A stretch of DNA of 19,007 nt, from positions 1-19,007 of the forward strand of contig DGQS01000020.1 of NCBI GenBank assembly GCA_002389785.1, in the 5' to 3' direction. Below are positions 1 through 8,065 of this stretch, in pieces. Position numbers and translations under genes: made by a program. Within the stretch, counting starts at the first letter, position 1. Each line of letters starts with the position of its first letter. The notes under the pieces are model-generated. The model searched no databases. It was not told the origin of the DNA and saw nothing but the letters and a program-made list of their open reading frames with translations. Origin of the DNA: Bacteroidetes bacterium UBA4408. GTDB taxonomy: Bacteria > Bacteroidota > Bacteroidia > UBA4408.

Positions 1-8
1 CCTTTTAT

Positions 9-16
9 TATCTTTA
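9..16 (+). promoter_or_regulatory. Possible Bacteroidota -7 box upstream of the DUF1801 gene
   Basis: TATCTTTA differs from the Bacteroidota -7 consensus TAnnTTTG only in the last base. It lies 18 bases before the ATG at 35, about the same spacing as the better box before maeB. The matching -33 element would fall outside the window, so this is a weak assignment from one partial motif. Confidence 0.3.
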
Positions 17-34
17 TTTAATACTGATACTACT

Positions 35-427
35 ATGAACAAAGACATAAGCGAATACCATAAAGCCCAGGTGCCTGCCGACAAAAAAATATGCGACCTG
101 CTTTATAAAGAGATAAACGCTGCCCTACCCGATGCCGAAAACAAAGTGTGGCATGCACATCCGGTTTGGTTTTTAGACGGCAACCCCATAGTAGGCTACC
201 ACAAACTAAAAAACTGCGTGCGACTGCTATTTTGGAGTGGTGTCGAGTTTGGTGAGCCTGAATTAAAACCCGGTTCCGGTAAATTTAAAGATGCATCGTT
301 AACTTTTTCAACACCGGATGAAATAGATTTGAAACTTGTTAAGCGTTGTTTAAAAAAGGCAAGGGAAATTCAATACGATTATAAAAACATTGTGAAGAAA
401 AAGGGAAAATTAGAGCGATTGAAATAA
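35..427 (+). CDS. DUF1801 domain protein (YdhG/frataxin-like fold)
   Basis: This 130-residue protein has no signal peptide or membrane segment and is probably cytosolic. Most of it (about residues 15–120) looks like a DUF1801 domain. The typical pattern is present: an N-terminal helix, then 'ALPDAENKVWHAHPVWF', a strand with 'GYHKLKNCVRLLFWSG', and a C-terminal 'KFKDASLTF' followed by a helix. DUF1801 proteins share the YdhG/CyaY-like alpha/beta fold, and their biochemical role is not established. The next gene starts one base after this stop, so the two are probably co-transcribed. The ATG at 35 fits the expected N-terminus. The family call is from residue patterns recalled by eye, not from a search. 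Confidence 0.8.
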   Translation: MNKDISEYHKAQVPADKKICDLLYKEINAALPDAENKVWHAHPVWFLDGNPIVGYHKLKNCVRLLFWSGVEFGEPELKPGSGKFKDASLTFSTPDEIDLKLVKRCLKKAREIQYDYKNIVKKKGKLERLK

Positions 428-428
428 G

Positions 429-797
429 ATGAAAGTTACTGAGGAACACAACCAAAAAATTGCAAGAATGACTGTAGCATCAGTTTATCCGCACTATGTT
501 ACAAAGGTTGTCCGAAAGGGTCGAACCGTTGACGAACTGCAACAAGTTATTGAATGGTTGACCGGCTTTGATTCAGTGAAACTTAAACAGCTTTGTGAAC
601 AGAACGTAAATTTTGAGGAGTTTTTCAAACAGGCAAAACTACATCCAAACGTCAATCAAATAAAGGGAGTTATTTGCGGATATAGAATTGAAGAAATTGA
701 TCATCCATTAACCCGAAAAGTAAGGTATTTAGATAAGTTAGTTGATGAATTAGCAAAAGGAAAAAAGCTCGAAAAAATATTGAGAAGCGATGTTTAA
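429..797 (+). CDS. DUF2200 family protein
   Basis: This is a 122-residue cytosolic protein matching DUF2200 almost end to end. Recognisable blocks are 'RMTVASVYPHYV' near residue 13, 'KGRTVDEL' near 30, 'WLTGF' near 43, 'IKGVICGYRIEEI' near 78, and a C-terminal 'VRYLDKLVDELAKGK' leading to 'LEKILR'. The family is widespread in bacteria as a short stand-alone protein and has no proven function. It follows the DUF1801 gene with one intervening base, which suggests translational coupling in a two-gene operon. No hairpin terminator is obvious after its stop. The function remains unknown. Confidence 0.85.
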   Translation: MKVTEEHNQKIARMTVASVYPHYVTKVVRKGRTVDELQQVIEWLTGFDSVKLKQLCEQNVNFEEFFKQAKLHPNVNQIKGVICGYRIEEIDHPLTRKVRYLDKLVDELAKGKKLEKILRSDV

Positions 798-1273
798 AAC
801 CCAACACTTCTTTATAAAATAATAGCCTACCAACTTTCAGTAATTGGAGCAACCTTTTTTAGTTTCCCATCCTGGCATTGCGATGTATTAGAATCCATAA
901 CCTTGCTAAGATTTTCTTACATCAGTGGTTCGTTTTATATAAAACTAGCATTTTTAAAAATAGTGCTGAACTATTTTCCGGATGTATTTTCGTTGATTTT
1001 GAATATTAATCAAGCTGGAAATAGAATAGCTGTATGGATGGTAGATTTATTTATTGCAGTAACTTGTTTGAATGGTTGTGGAATTTAACCACCTTTTGAA
1101 TCATCTAAGCGGCACAACAAAAAATACTACTTTATCAAATATCGATGGTTAAAAACCCGTGTATAAAAACTCTATTATGACAGAATAAACGTGTTTAAAT
1201 TTAGTATTTTGTGCAATTATTTTATATAGTTAATTGATTATCAAAACTAACAATTTTAGCAGGTTTTGTCTCT
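798..1273. other. Intergenic region without a supported gene
   Basis: These 476 AT-rich bases separate the DUF2200 gene from the giant PD40/SPOR gene. A 61-codon open frame at 903–1088 starts with TTG and gives a hydrophobic peptide I cannot match to any family. The reverse strand is broken by stops. Short AT palindromes occur (for example around 935–965), but none looks like a GC stem followed by a T-run. The 3' part probably carries the promoter and leader of the downstream gene. The region could also hold the decayed remains of a gene, but I see nothing recognisable. Confidence 0.5.
1205..1211 (+). promoter_or_regulatory. Weak candidate -7 box before the PD40/SPOR gene
   Basis: TATTTTG followed by TGC resembles TAnnTTTG but has one base too few between TA and TTTG. 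No clear TTG -33 element sits at the expected distance. If real, it would give a leader of roughly 55–60 bases. It is listed only because it is the closest match upstream of this gene. Confidence 0.18.
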
Positions 1274-4200
1274 ATGAGATTACTCTCTACTTATTTTAAA
1301 CTGGTGTTTTTAAGCTTTTGCATTTGTATAACAGGTGCAGTACAAGCTCAAAATACGTCTGAATCGGATGTAAAAAAGCAAGCACAAAAATATTTTGATG
1401 CAGGAGATTTTACTTCAGCGCTTCCGCTTTACTCTCAATTGTTGAGTTTTTATGCCAAAGATCCTGTTTACAATTACCGGTTTGGTGTATGCGCACTCGA
1501 AGCCGGTAACGATCGAGAAAAACCTATTTCGTACCTCGAGTTTGCTTCGCGCAATGCAGAAACACCCAATGCTGTTTTTTATTATTTAGGAAAGGCCTAT
1601 CATTTAAATTATCGTTTTTCGAGTGCACTTAATGCCTATAATACCTTTAAGTTAAAAGCTCAAAAGGTAGACCTTGATAAATTTCCGGTTGACCGCCAAT
1701 TGGATATGTGCCGCAACGGGATGGAGCTCTTAAAAAACATCAGTGATTTAACCGTTATGGACAAAAAGGAATTGAAACTAACCGATTATTTCAGAGCCTA
1801 CGATTTAAGCTCACTGGGGTTAAAGTTGCTCGTGAAGCCGGATGATTTTAAAACCGATCTAGATAAAAAGAAGAATGAAGAATCGGTTGTAGTGCTGAAT
1901 CCTACCAAAAACGAAATTTATTTTTCGAGCTATGGTGCGAACGATAAAAATGGGAAAGACATTTACAAAGTAAAACGCATGGATAATGGCGACTGGACAA
2001 ATCCTATTCGTCTCGATGCTACAATAAATTCTCAGTACGATGAAGATTTTCCATATGTTAGTGCAGATGGCACCACCTTGTATTTTTGCTCAAAGGGACA
2101 TAATTCAATGGGAGGTTATGATGTATTTAAATCGATCTACAATCCGGCGAGTGGCACTTGGGGGACGCCCGAGAATATGGATTTTGCAATAAATACGCCT
2201 GATGACGATATCTTGTATGTTGCAGATGATGTGAATAAAATCGCCTATTTTTCTTCGCGTAGAACAAGTGGACAAGGAAACATTAATGTTTATAAAATTA
2301 AAATCGGACCACAACCACCATCTATAGCTCTTATTTCGGGTGTATTTTCAGGTAACGACGAAAACTCACATCCCGAAGCAACTATAACTGTAAGAGATAG
2401 TGAAACAAAAAACATTATTGGTGTTTACAAATCTGATCCTAAAACTGGAAACTACAGCATTCCTTTGCCTAGTAGCGGTAAGTATATTTTTAATGTTGAA
2501 AGTGAAGTAAGTCCAATGAAAACTGAAACTGTAATTGTTCCCGATAAAAAGGATTTGGGAACCTTACAGCAAAAAATCAGTATTAAAAATGATAAACTTT
2601 TGGTGGAGAATATTTTTGATGATGCTGCCATTAACGAAGCTAATTTGCAAGCCTTATTGAAAGCGAAAGCTAAACTGGAAGTGAATTATGTAGCCGAAGT
2701 AAAGCCGGTAGAAGAGCCTAAAGTTTCTAACTTAAGCAATCAGGATTTATTGAATATTGCCTATCAAGATGCAAAGGACACACAAGCTGAAGCAGATAAG
2801 TTAAAATTGAAATCGGATCAAGCATATGCCTTGTCAAAATCCAAAATGGATGCGGCCAAAAGTAAATTGAGCAGTGCCGAAACTATCGAGAAAAATGCAC
2901 AAACCATTGCCAGCACACAAGAGAAAGCAAGCGAAGTTGAAAAGGCCAATCAGTTAAAAAAGGAAGCAAAAGCTGCAACCATGCAAGCGTATGCAATTTA
3001 CACCATTGCCAAAAATATAGAGGAAGATGCTTCGAGCAAACAGGCTGAAGCCGATCAATCGATGAATTATGCTAAAGAATTGGATAAAGCAGTACAAATT
3101 AATTCAAAGGAATCCATCGCTAAGTTAACAGCTCAAAAGAATAATTTGCCCGAAGAAATACCGCAAAGAAACATTGCAGAATCTGCGTCTACCGATTTAA
3201 TTGAAATGGCCGAGGCTAAACAACAACAGGCTGATGCGGCTGAATCCCGTTCAAAATTAATGCGTACCGAAATTCTAGATATTGAACTCAAAGCTGAATC
3301 TCTTGCTAAAGATAAAGCGAGCACAAGCGATGCAGGTACTGTAAAAGAAATTGATAAACAGATAGCGGAATTGACGCAAGAGAAAGCCGACAAACAAAAA
3401 AAATTACAGGATAATTCAGCCTTAGAGAATCAGTTAAGACAAGAAGCGGATGATTTAAAAAATCAATCACAGATTGTGGCGAGTGTAATGAACGATTTAA
3501 AAGAAGGTGCAAATTTACCTGCACCAACTGTTCAGGAAAAAATTACTTTGGGTAATGAATTGGCCATTGATTTAGGAAGGGCAAACACACTGGCTAAAAT
3601 TGAACCGGTATTGCAACCCAATAATAGCGATATCAATGATGCAGCAGCTGATGCATTTATAACAACAGAAATAGGAAAGTCGCCTGTTACTGCTGATAAT
3701 TTTTCGGCAAAAATGTCACAAGCCAATAAGATTAGTGATCCGGTAAAACGCGAAGAACAAAAAAACAAAGTGCGTGTACAAATGAATGCGAATTGGGATA
3801 AGGAAATTGCATCCATAAAAACTCAACAAGCAAATTCTAAAGATAAAAATGAAAGAGCTTCTTTGCAGTCGCGCGTGACTGAGCTCGAGAATCTAAAGGC
3901 CATGAACAGCCCTACTCCGGAAATTGCACTTACAACTGCATCTGAGGTTAATCAATCGAACACACAAACTGCTGTTGTAAAAACTTCAGAAACAAGCAAT
4001 TTAGCCACGACTAGCCCAACTAAAAGCGATAGCATTTCCGATGTAAACCAAGCAACTCAAGCAAGTAATACATTGGTTGAAAATAACCAAAGCCAAACAA
4101 ACAGTCCAACCGAAACTACCCAGCTCGCTGAAAGTTCAAAAACTACAGAAGAAACATCCGGCAAGCAAAACACTGCAAGCACAGAAGAGCCGGCAAAAAC

Positions 4201-7200
4201 AACAGCGATTACAACTGGCACGAGCGAAAATCAAGTTGCCAAAACCGATAGCACAATTGCTGTAATTACTAGCAAAGAAACTATTTCTGAACCAACCACT
4301 GAAGCCACGAAGGAAGTAGCAAAAACTGAAAATGTTGAAATGAGCGCAGCTGCTGAACCGGTTGACATGGATAAGCTGGAAGAAGACTATAACCAACAAT
4401 TGGAAATGGTTAACAAAATAGCAGATGTTACTGAACGAAATAAGGCTAATAAACTACTTGCAGAGTCGTGGACCAAAATTGCGGATACTAAATTAGCACA
4501 AACACAAAGTCAAGTGGCACAGGGTAAAACCAGTGAAGAGCTTACTGAATTGAATAAAACTCTGGTAGAATTAAATGAGTTAAAAGGAAAAATTGCAGCT
4601 GCCGCAACCCCAATTGCACTCGCTGAAAACACCACTACTTCAGAACCCAAAGCAGAAAATCCTGTAGATAGTAAATCAGTTACTACACCTACTGTTTCAC
4701 CAAACAACACTACACCTCCATCACTTGGAGTGGTTCAAAATGCAACCGATACTATAAAGCTTGAAAATGCTTTCGCTAGTGAATCAGCAAAAGTGCAGGC
4801 TCGCAAAGCAGATAAAATTAACCTTGAAGTACAAAACTTAAAAGTAGAAGAAGATTCCCTAAAAAAATTGCTTGCGCAAAATACCGATTCAGCACAAGCT
4901 GACAAATTGGGTAAATTACTTGCGGCCACCCAAAAGGAAATGTATGTGAAAAAAATTGAATCCTTGAAGGCGCATTCGGTAGCTAATGGAATAGAGTTTT
5001 CAAACTATGCTGATGAGTTGAAAAAAGCTAGCGCAAATAGTGCAAAAATGGAAAGTGATAATGTTTCGCGCGCTGAAATGTTGGTTGCTGAAGCAGCTTA
5101 TTATTTTAATGAAGCAAGTATCAAAAGTGAAACTTCTAAATCAATATCAGATGCTTCACTAAAGGAAGCAGAAATGAAAAAAATTGTTGCACTCGAAAAA
5201 ACGGCTATTGAAAAACAAGTAAGGGCTTTATCAACTTATGGTGTTCCTGTATATACAGCCTCTGCCGATACAATAAAAACAGCTAATACGGAAACTAGAC
5301 AAAATCAATTAGCGCAAGCGACACAAGTAACAACACCTGCAACAACCTCCAATAACGCTGCAAACGATGAAACTGCTATTGAAAAAGTAACAACAAGTAC
5401 AACTAACTCGCAGTCCATAGCAGAAGTAAAACAAGCTGAAAATGATGCATCTAAAAGCGCATCAACTGTTTCCAACGAAACAGTGAATTCTACTGATACA
5501 AAGACACCGACAACAGTTGGTGAAACAACTACTACTTCACCGGTAGCAACTCCTATTGTCGAAAACAAATCAACCGCTTCAGAATCAAACAATCCATCAA
5601 CTACCACAAGTCCGGTAACAAACAATCAAACAGTAACCACAAGTCCGACCGCAAGTACTCAGCAATCAACCACAAATACTGAATCCGGCAAACAGGCAGC
5701 ATTATCAGAACCGGTATCCAATAATCCTGCTGCAACTGCTAATCCGGAAGTGGCCCAAACACAAATTAGCGATAGTTTAATTCAAGAACGCGAGCAGGCT
5801 TTTGTATATCCAACCGATACCATGAAATCGTCGGTGACTGTAAACAAAGCAATTTCCGACAGTGTAGTAACTTCGCCTTACTACAAATATTACAATGGTT
5901 TGTTGGTGGCGGCTACCGAAAATATGCAGCAATCCTCCTTTTATGCTGAGCGGGGCGATGACTTAAAAAAGCAATCGGTGGTAGATTCTTTAAGAGCTGA
6001 GGATTTTATAACCCAAGCTTCACAATCAAAAGACACTTTGCAAATGCAACAACTTTTATCACGAGCGGCAGAGGCAACTTATCAAGCAAACGATAAAAAA
6101 GATAGAGCAGATTCAAGTTATAGTGTTGCACGCCGATTGAAAGCAGCCTCTGTAGATAACAAGAATAGTGCAGCACGCTACATCGATCGATTGAGCGAAA
6201 CCGATAGGGATATTTTAGTAGCGGTGATGAATTCGTCAAAACAAGGAATTAAACCCGGTCGCCAACTTGCTGCAGCTAAGACCCAAAAACCTGTACAGAA
6301 CCAGCTTGCCGACAATACTACTTCCAGTGCTGTAAACAAACAAGCTAGTTCAACTATCAGCAATGAAACAGCACAAGTAGCTATTGAACAACCTAAGAAA
6401 ACGGAAGAAACTACTCAGCCGGTTGTAGAAAATGTAAGCAGTCAAAATGAAAGTAAAACTTCACCAACTGTGAATGCTTCAAACGGAACAGCTGTAACTA
6501 TTCAAAATAAAGAAACAACAAGTACAAATAGCGCTGAAGAGCTTAAAACCATTGGCGCACAAAATACGCTTGCAACAACCAGCAGCGACATAAAGTTAGT
6601 GGTAAATGAGCGAAACGAACTTGCTCAAGAGGCTGTATTTAGCAAAGTAACTAATGCGGTTTACAGTAAGAATAACCCCATACCTATTAATACTGCTTTG
6701 CCTTCGGGTATAGTATTTAAAGTACAAATTGGAGCCTTTCGCAATCCTATCCCTCAGGATTTATTCAAAGGATTTGATCCTATAAGTGGTGAAACAACTC
6801 CGACCGGAATTACACGTTATACTGCGGGATATTTTAAAAACATGGAAGCAGCTAATTCAGCCAAACGTGAAATCAACGGACTTGGATATAAAGATGCTTT
6901 TGTGGTTGCTTTTTGCAATGGTAAGCGCGTTTCAATACCAGAAGCAATAGCGATGGTTAGAGCAGGAAATACTTGTGTTGGAGACGGAGTAGCAGAAAAT
7001 AAATTAACCATTGCTGCTGCTAAGGAACCTGTGAAAAATGAGGAAAAAGCAAAAGAAGTTAAAGTGGATACTAGTGGAACATTTGCTAGCAATGCTTTGA
7101 AAAATAAACAAATTAGCGAAGAGCTAAAATCTACAACCGATACAGTTAAAAGTGTAAATGAACCAATAGCCGAAGCTACTAAGACCATACAGAAACAAGA

Positions 7201-8047
7201 AGAATTGCCGGTGAAAGCAGTTGAAAAGCAGGAAGAAGTACCTGTGAAAGCAGTTGAAAAACAAACCATACTTGAAAGTGATGCTGGGCCGGTTGCTCCT
7301 TCAGTAAGTTTTGAGGAAGTAAAGGGATTAGTGTATACGGTGCAGGTAGGAGTTTATTCAAAACCAATTTTAGCAAATCAATTATTTAACATACAACCAC
7401 TTTATTTTGAGCGCACGCCGAATGGTTTGTACCGTTATACTTCGGGAGTGTTCGATAATTTAGAAATGGCCACCACGGCAAAAGCAAGTATAGTTGATAT
7501 TGGTGTGAAGGATGCTTTTGTTACTACTTATTTCAATGGAAGCAGAATTCCGGTGGAGCAGGCTAAACAGTTGGAAGCAGAGAAAGGCAAAGCTATATTC
7601 GCTAATTCTCCGAATTTAAATAAGCAACCTGAAATAAATTCGAATGCTAGAATTACCGGATTAAATCAGGTAGTTCCAACCGTGCGTGTGGAGAAAGAAA
7701 ATACTTCAGGCGAAGGTGCTAATAAAATAGCATTACCGGTTGAAGGTCTCAAGAATCAAGCTTCAAATACCATCGTATTTAAAGTGCAAATAGGAGTGTT
7801 TCGTTCAGAAATACCTTTAGAAATTGCGGCGATATTTTTAAAATTATCGAGTCGTGGAATTGATCATTATCAAACATCGGATAGTTTAAACATTTATACC
7901 ATTGGTAATTTACGCGATATTAAATCGGCCAATAATTTAAAAGATGAAGTGATACAGGAAGGATTACCGGATGCTTTTGTTGTTGCATTTAAGGGTGGAA
8001 ATAAGATGAAATTGGAAGATGCAATTAGAGAAAGCTCAAAAAAATAA
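1274..8047 (+). CDS. Giant secreted TPR–PD40–CRD protein with three C-terminal SPOR-like domains (PorE-like N-terminus)
   Basis: This 2257-residue protein begins with a signal peptide ('FLSFCICITGAVQA', cleavage likely near residue 25), so it should be periplasmic or outer-membrane associated. In order it has: TPR-like helices (about 32–135); a PD40/WD40-like propeller (about 203–343) with repeated 'NEIYFSS', 'TTLYFCSKG' and 'IAYFSSRR' blades; a carboxypeptidase-regulatory-like beta domain (about 352–425); and a long Ala/Lys/Glu/Gln-rich helical region (about 489–876). Shorter helical segments follow (about 1031–1109, 1162–1321, 1534–1652), separated by Thr/Ser/Asn-rich low-complexity linkers. 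Three SPOR-like domains (about 1813–1894, 2019–2100, 2167–2252) complete it. TPR, PD40 and CRD in that order is the start of the T9SS-associated protein PorE, whose C-terminus is instead an OmpA-like peptidoglycan-binding domain. SPOR domains bind denuded septal glycan. A role as an envelope scaffold anchored to peptidoglycan is inferred, not shown. The SDR gene follows after 18 bases. Confidence 0.85.
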   Translation: MRLLSTYFKLVFLSFCICITGAVQAQNTSESDVKKQAQKYFDAGDFTSALPLYSQLLSFYAKDPVYNYRFGVCALEAGNDREKPISYLEFASRNAETPNAVFYYLGKAYHLNYRFSSALNAYNTFKLKAQKVDLDKFPVDRQLDMCRNGMELLKNISDLTVMDKKELKLTDYFRAYDLSSLGLKLLVKPDDFKTDLDKKKNEESVVVLNPTKNEIYFSSYGANDKNGKDIYKVKRMDNGDWTNPIRLDATINSQYDEDFPYVSADGTTLYFCSKGHNSMGGYDVFKSIYNPASGTWGTPENMDFAINTPDDDILYVADDVNKIAYFSSRRTSGQGNINVYKIKIGPQPPSIALISGVFSGNDENSHPEATITVRDSETKNIIGVYKSDPKTGNYSIPLPSSGKYIFNVESEVSPMKTETVIVPDKKDLGTLQQKISIKNDKLLVENIFDDAAINEANLQALLKAKAKLEVNYVAEVKPVEEPKVSNLSNQDLLNIAYQDAKDTQAEADKLKLKSDQAYALSKSKMDAAKSKLSSAETIEKNAQTIASTQEKASEVEKANQLKKEAKAATMQAYAIYTIAKNIEEDASSKQAEADQSMNYAKELDKAVQINSKESIAKLTAQKNNLPEEIPQRNIAESASTDLIEMAEAKQQQADAAESRSKLMRTEILDIELKAESLAKDKASTSDAGTVKEIDKQIAELTQEKADKQKKLQDNSALENQLRQEADDLKNQSQIVASVMNDLKEGANLPAPTVQEKITLGNELAIDLGRANTLAKIEPVLQPNNSDINDAAADAFITTEIGKSPVTADNFSAKMSQANKISDPVKREEQKNKVRVQMNANWDKEIASIKTQQANSKDKNERASLQSRVTELENLKAMNSPTPEIALTTASEVNQSNTQTAVVKTSETSNLATTSPTKSDSISDVNQATQASNTLVENNQSQTNSPTETTQLAESSKTTEETSGKQNTASTEEPAKTTAITTGTSENQVAKTDSTIAVITSKETISEPTTEATKEVAKTENVEMSAAAEPVDMDKLEEDYNQQLEMVNKIADVTERNKANKLLAESWTKIADTKLAQTQSQVAQGKTSEELTELNKTLVELNELKGKIAAAATPIALAENTTTSEPKAENPVDSKSVTTPTVSPNNTTPPSLGVVQNATDTIKLENAFASESAKVQARKADKINLEVQNLKVEEDSLKKLLAQNTDSAQADKLGKLLAATQKEMYVKKIESLKAHSVANGIEFSNYADELKKASANSAKMESDNVSRAEMLVAEAAYYFNEASIKSETSKSISDASLKEAEMKKIVALEKTAIEKQVRALSTYGVPVYTASADTIKTANTETRQNQLAQATQVTTPATTSNNAANDETAIEKVTTSTTNSQSIAEVKQAENDASKSASTVSNETVNSTDTKTPTTVGETTTTSPVATPIVENKSTASESNNPSTTTSPVTNNQTVTTSPTASTQQSTTNTESGKQAALSEPVSNNPAATANPEVAQTQISDSLIQEREQAFVYPTDTMKSSVTVNKAISDSVVTSPYYKYYNGLLVAATENMQQSSFYAERGDDLKKQSVVDSLRAEDFITQASQSKDTLQMQQLLSRAAEATYQANDKKDRADSSYSVARRLKAASVDNKNSAARYIDRLSETDRDILVAVMNSSKQGIKPGRQLAAAKTQKPVQNQLADNTTSSAVNKQASSTISNETAQVAIEQPKKTEETTQPVVENVSSQNESKTSPTVNASNGTAVTIQNKETTSTNSAEELKTIGAQNTLATTSSDIKLVVNERNELAQEAVFSKVTNAVYSKNNPIPINTALPSGIVFKVQIGAFRNPIPQDLFKGFDPISGETTPTGITRYTAGYFKNMEAANSAKREINGLGYKDAFVVAFCNGKRVSIPEAIAMVRAGNTCVGDGVAENKLTIAAAKEPVKNEEKAKEVKVDTSGTFASNALKNKQISEELKSTTDTVKSVNEPIAEATKTIQKQEELPVKAVEKQEEVPVKAVEKQTILESDAGPVAPSVSFEEVKGLVYTVQVGVYSKPILANQLFNIQPLYFERTPNGLYRYTSGVFDNLEMATTAKASIVDIGVKDAFVTTYFNGSRIPVEQAKQLEAEKGKAIFANSPNLNKQPEINSNARITGLNQVVPTVRVEKENTSGEGANKIALPVEGLKNQASNTIVFKVQIGVFRSEIPLEIAAIFLKLSSRGIDHYQTSDSLNIYTIGNLRDIKSANNLKDEVIQEGLPDAFVVAFKGGNKMKLEDAIRESSKK
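6710..6955 (+). repeat. SPOR-like domain 1 of the giant protein
   Basis: Residues about 1813–1894. The first strand is 'IVFKVQIGAF', the usual SPOR opening (VQxGAF). A second strand 'RYTAGYF' with helix 'MEAANSAKREI' follows, and it ends in 'GYKDAFVVAFCNGKRV'. The same order of blocks recurs in domains 2 and 3, which supports an internal triplication. Confidence 0.75.
7193..7264 (+). repeat. In-frame 33-base tandem repeat in the linker between SPOR-like domains 1 and 2
   Basis: Two near-identical 33-base units (7193–7225 and 7226–7258) encode KQEELPVKAVE and KQEEVPVKAVE, and a partial third unit begins with KQ. The repeat is in frame and lies in a charged linker, so copy number could vary without breaking the gene. 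Confidence 0.85.
7328..7573 (+). repeat. SPOR-like domain 2 of the giant protein
   Basis: Residues about 2019–2100. 'LVYTVQVGVY' opens the domain, then 'YRYTSGVF', helix 'LEMATTAKASI', and 'GVKDAFVTTYFNGSRI'. It is aligned block by block with domain 1 and has similar length. Confidence 0.75.
7772..8029 (+). repeat. SPOR-like domain 3 of the giant protein (divergent)
   Basis: Residues about 2167–2252, ending just before the stop. The opening 'IVFKVQIGVF' and the end 'LPDAFVVAFKGGNKM' are well kept. The central strand reads 'NIYTIGNL' in place of the 'RYTxGxF' of the other two copies, so its ligand-binding face may differ. Confidence 0.7.
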
Positions 8048-8065
8048 TCGCTTTAATCGATCGAT

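Noticed and set aside
935..965. Short AT-rich palindromes as a terminator after the DUF2200 gene
   Set aside because: The arms are A/T only and imperfect, with no GC stem or following T-run, as expected by chance in this composition.
903..1088. 61-codon hydrophobic open frame in the first intergenic region
   Set aside because: It has a TTG start, no recognisable family, composition like the surrounding AT-rich DNA, and no supporting neighbour or start signal.
1252..1261. AATTTTAGCA shared between the leader of the giant gene and the leader of the YaiO-type operon
   Set aside because: A ten-base AT-rich match between two leaders is weak evidence, and the giant gene's copy lacks the partner arm of the inverted repeat.
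5305..5625. 106-codon antisense frame rich in Val, Ser and Thr
   Set aside because: It lies opposite the Thr/Asn-rich low-complexity linker of the giant protein, where stops are rare on the reverse strand by composition alone.
6817..7269. 150-codon antisense open frame inside the giant gene
   Set aside because: It is a reverse-strand shadow of Ala/Glu/Lys-rich codons. It is Ser/Ala/Thr-rich, has no family match, and the sense frame is clearly coding.
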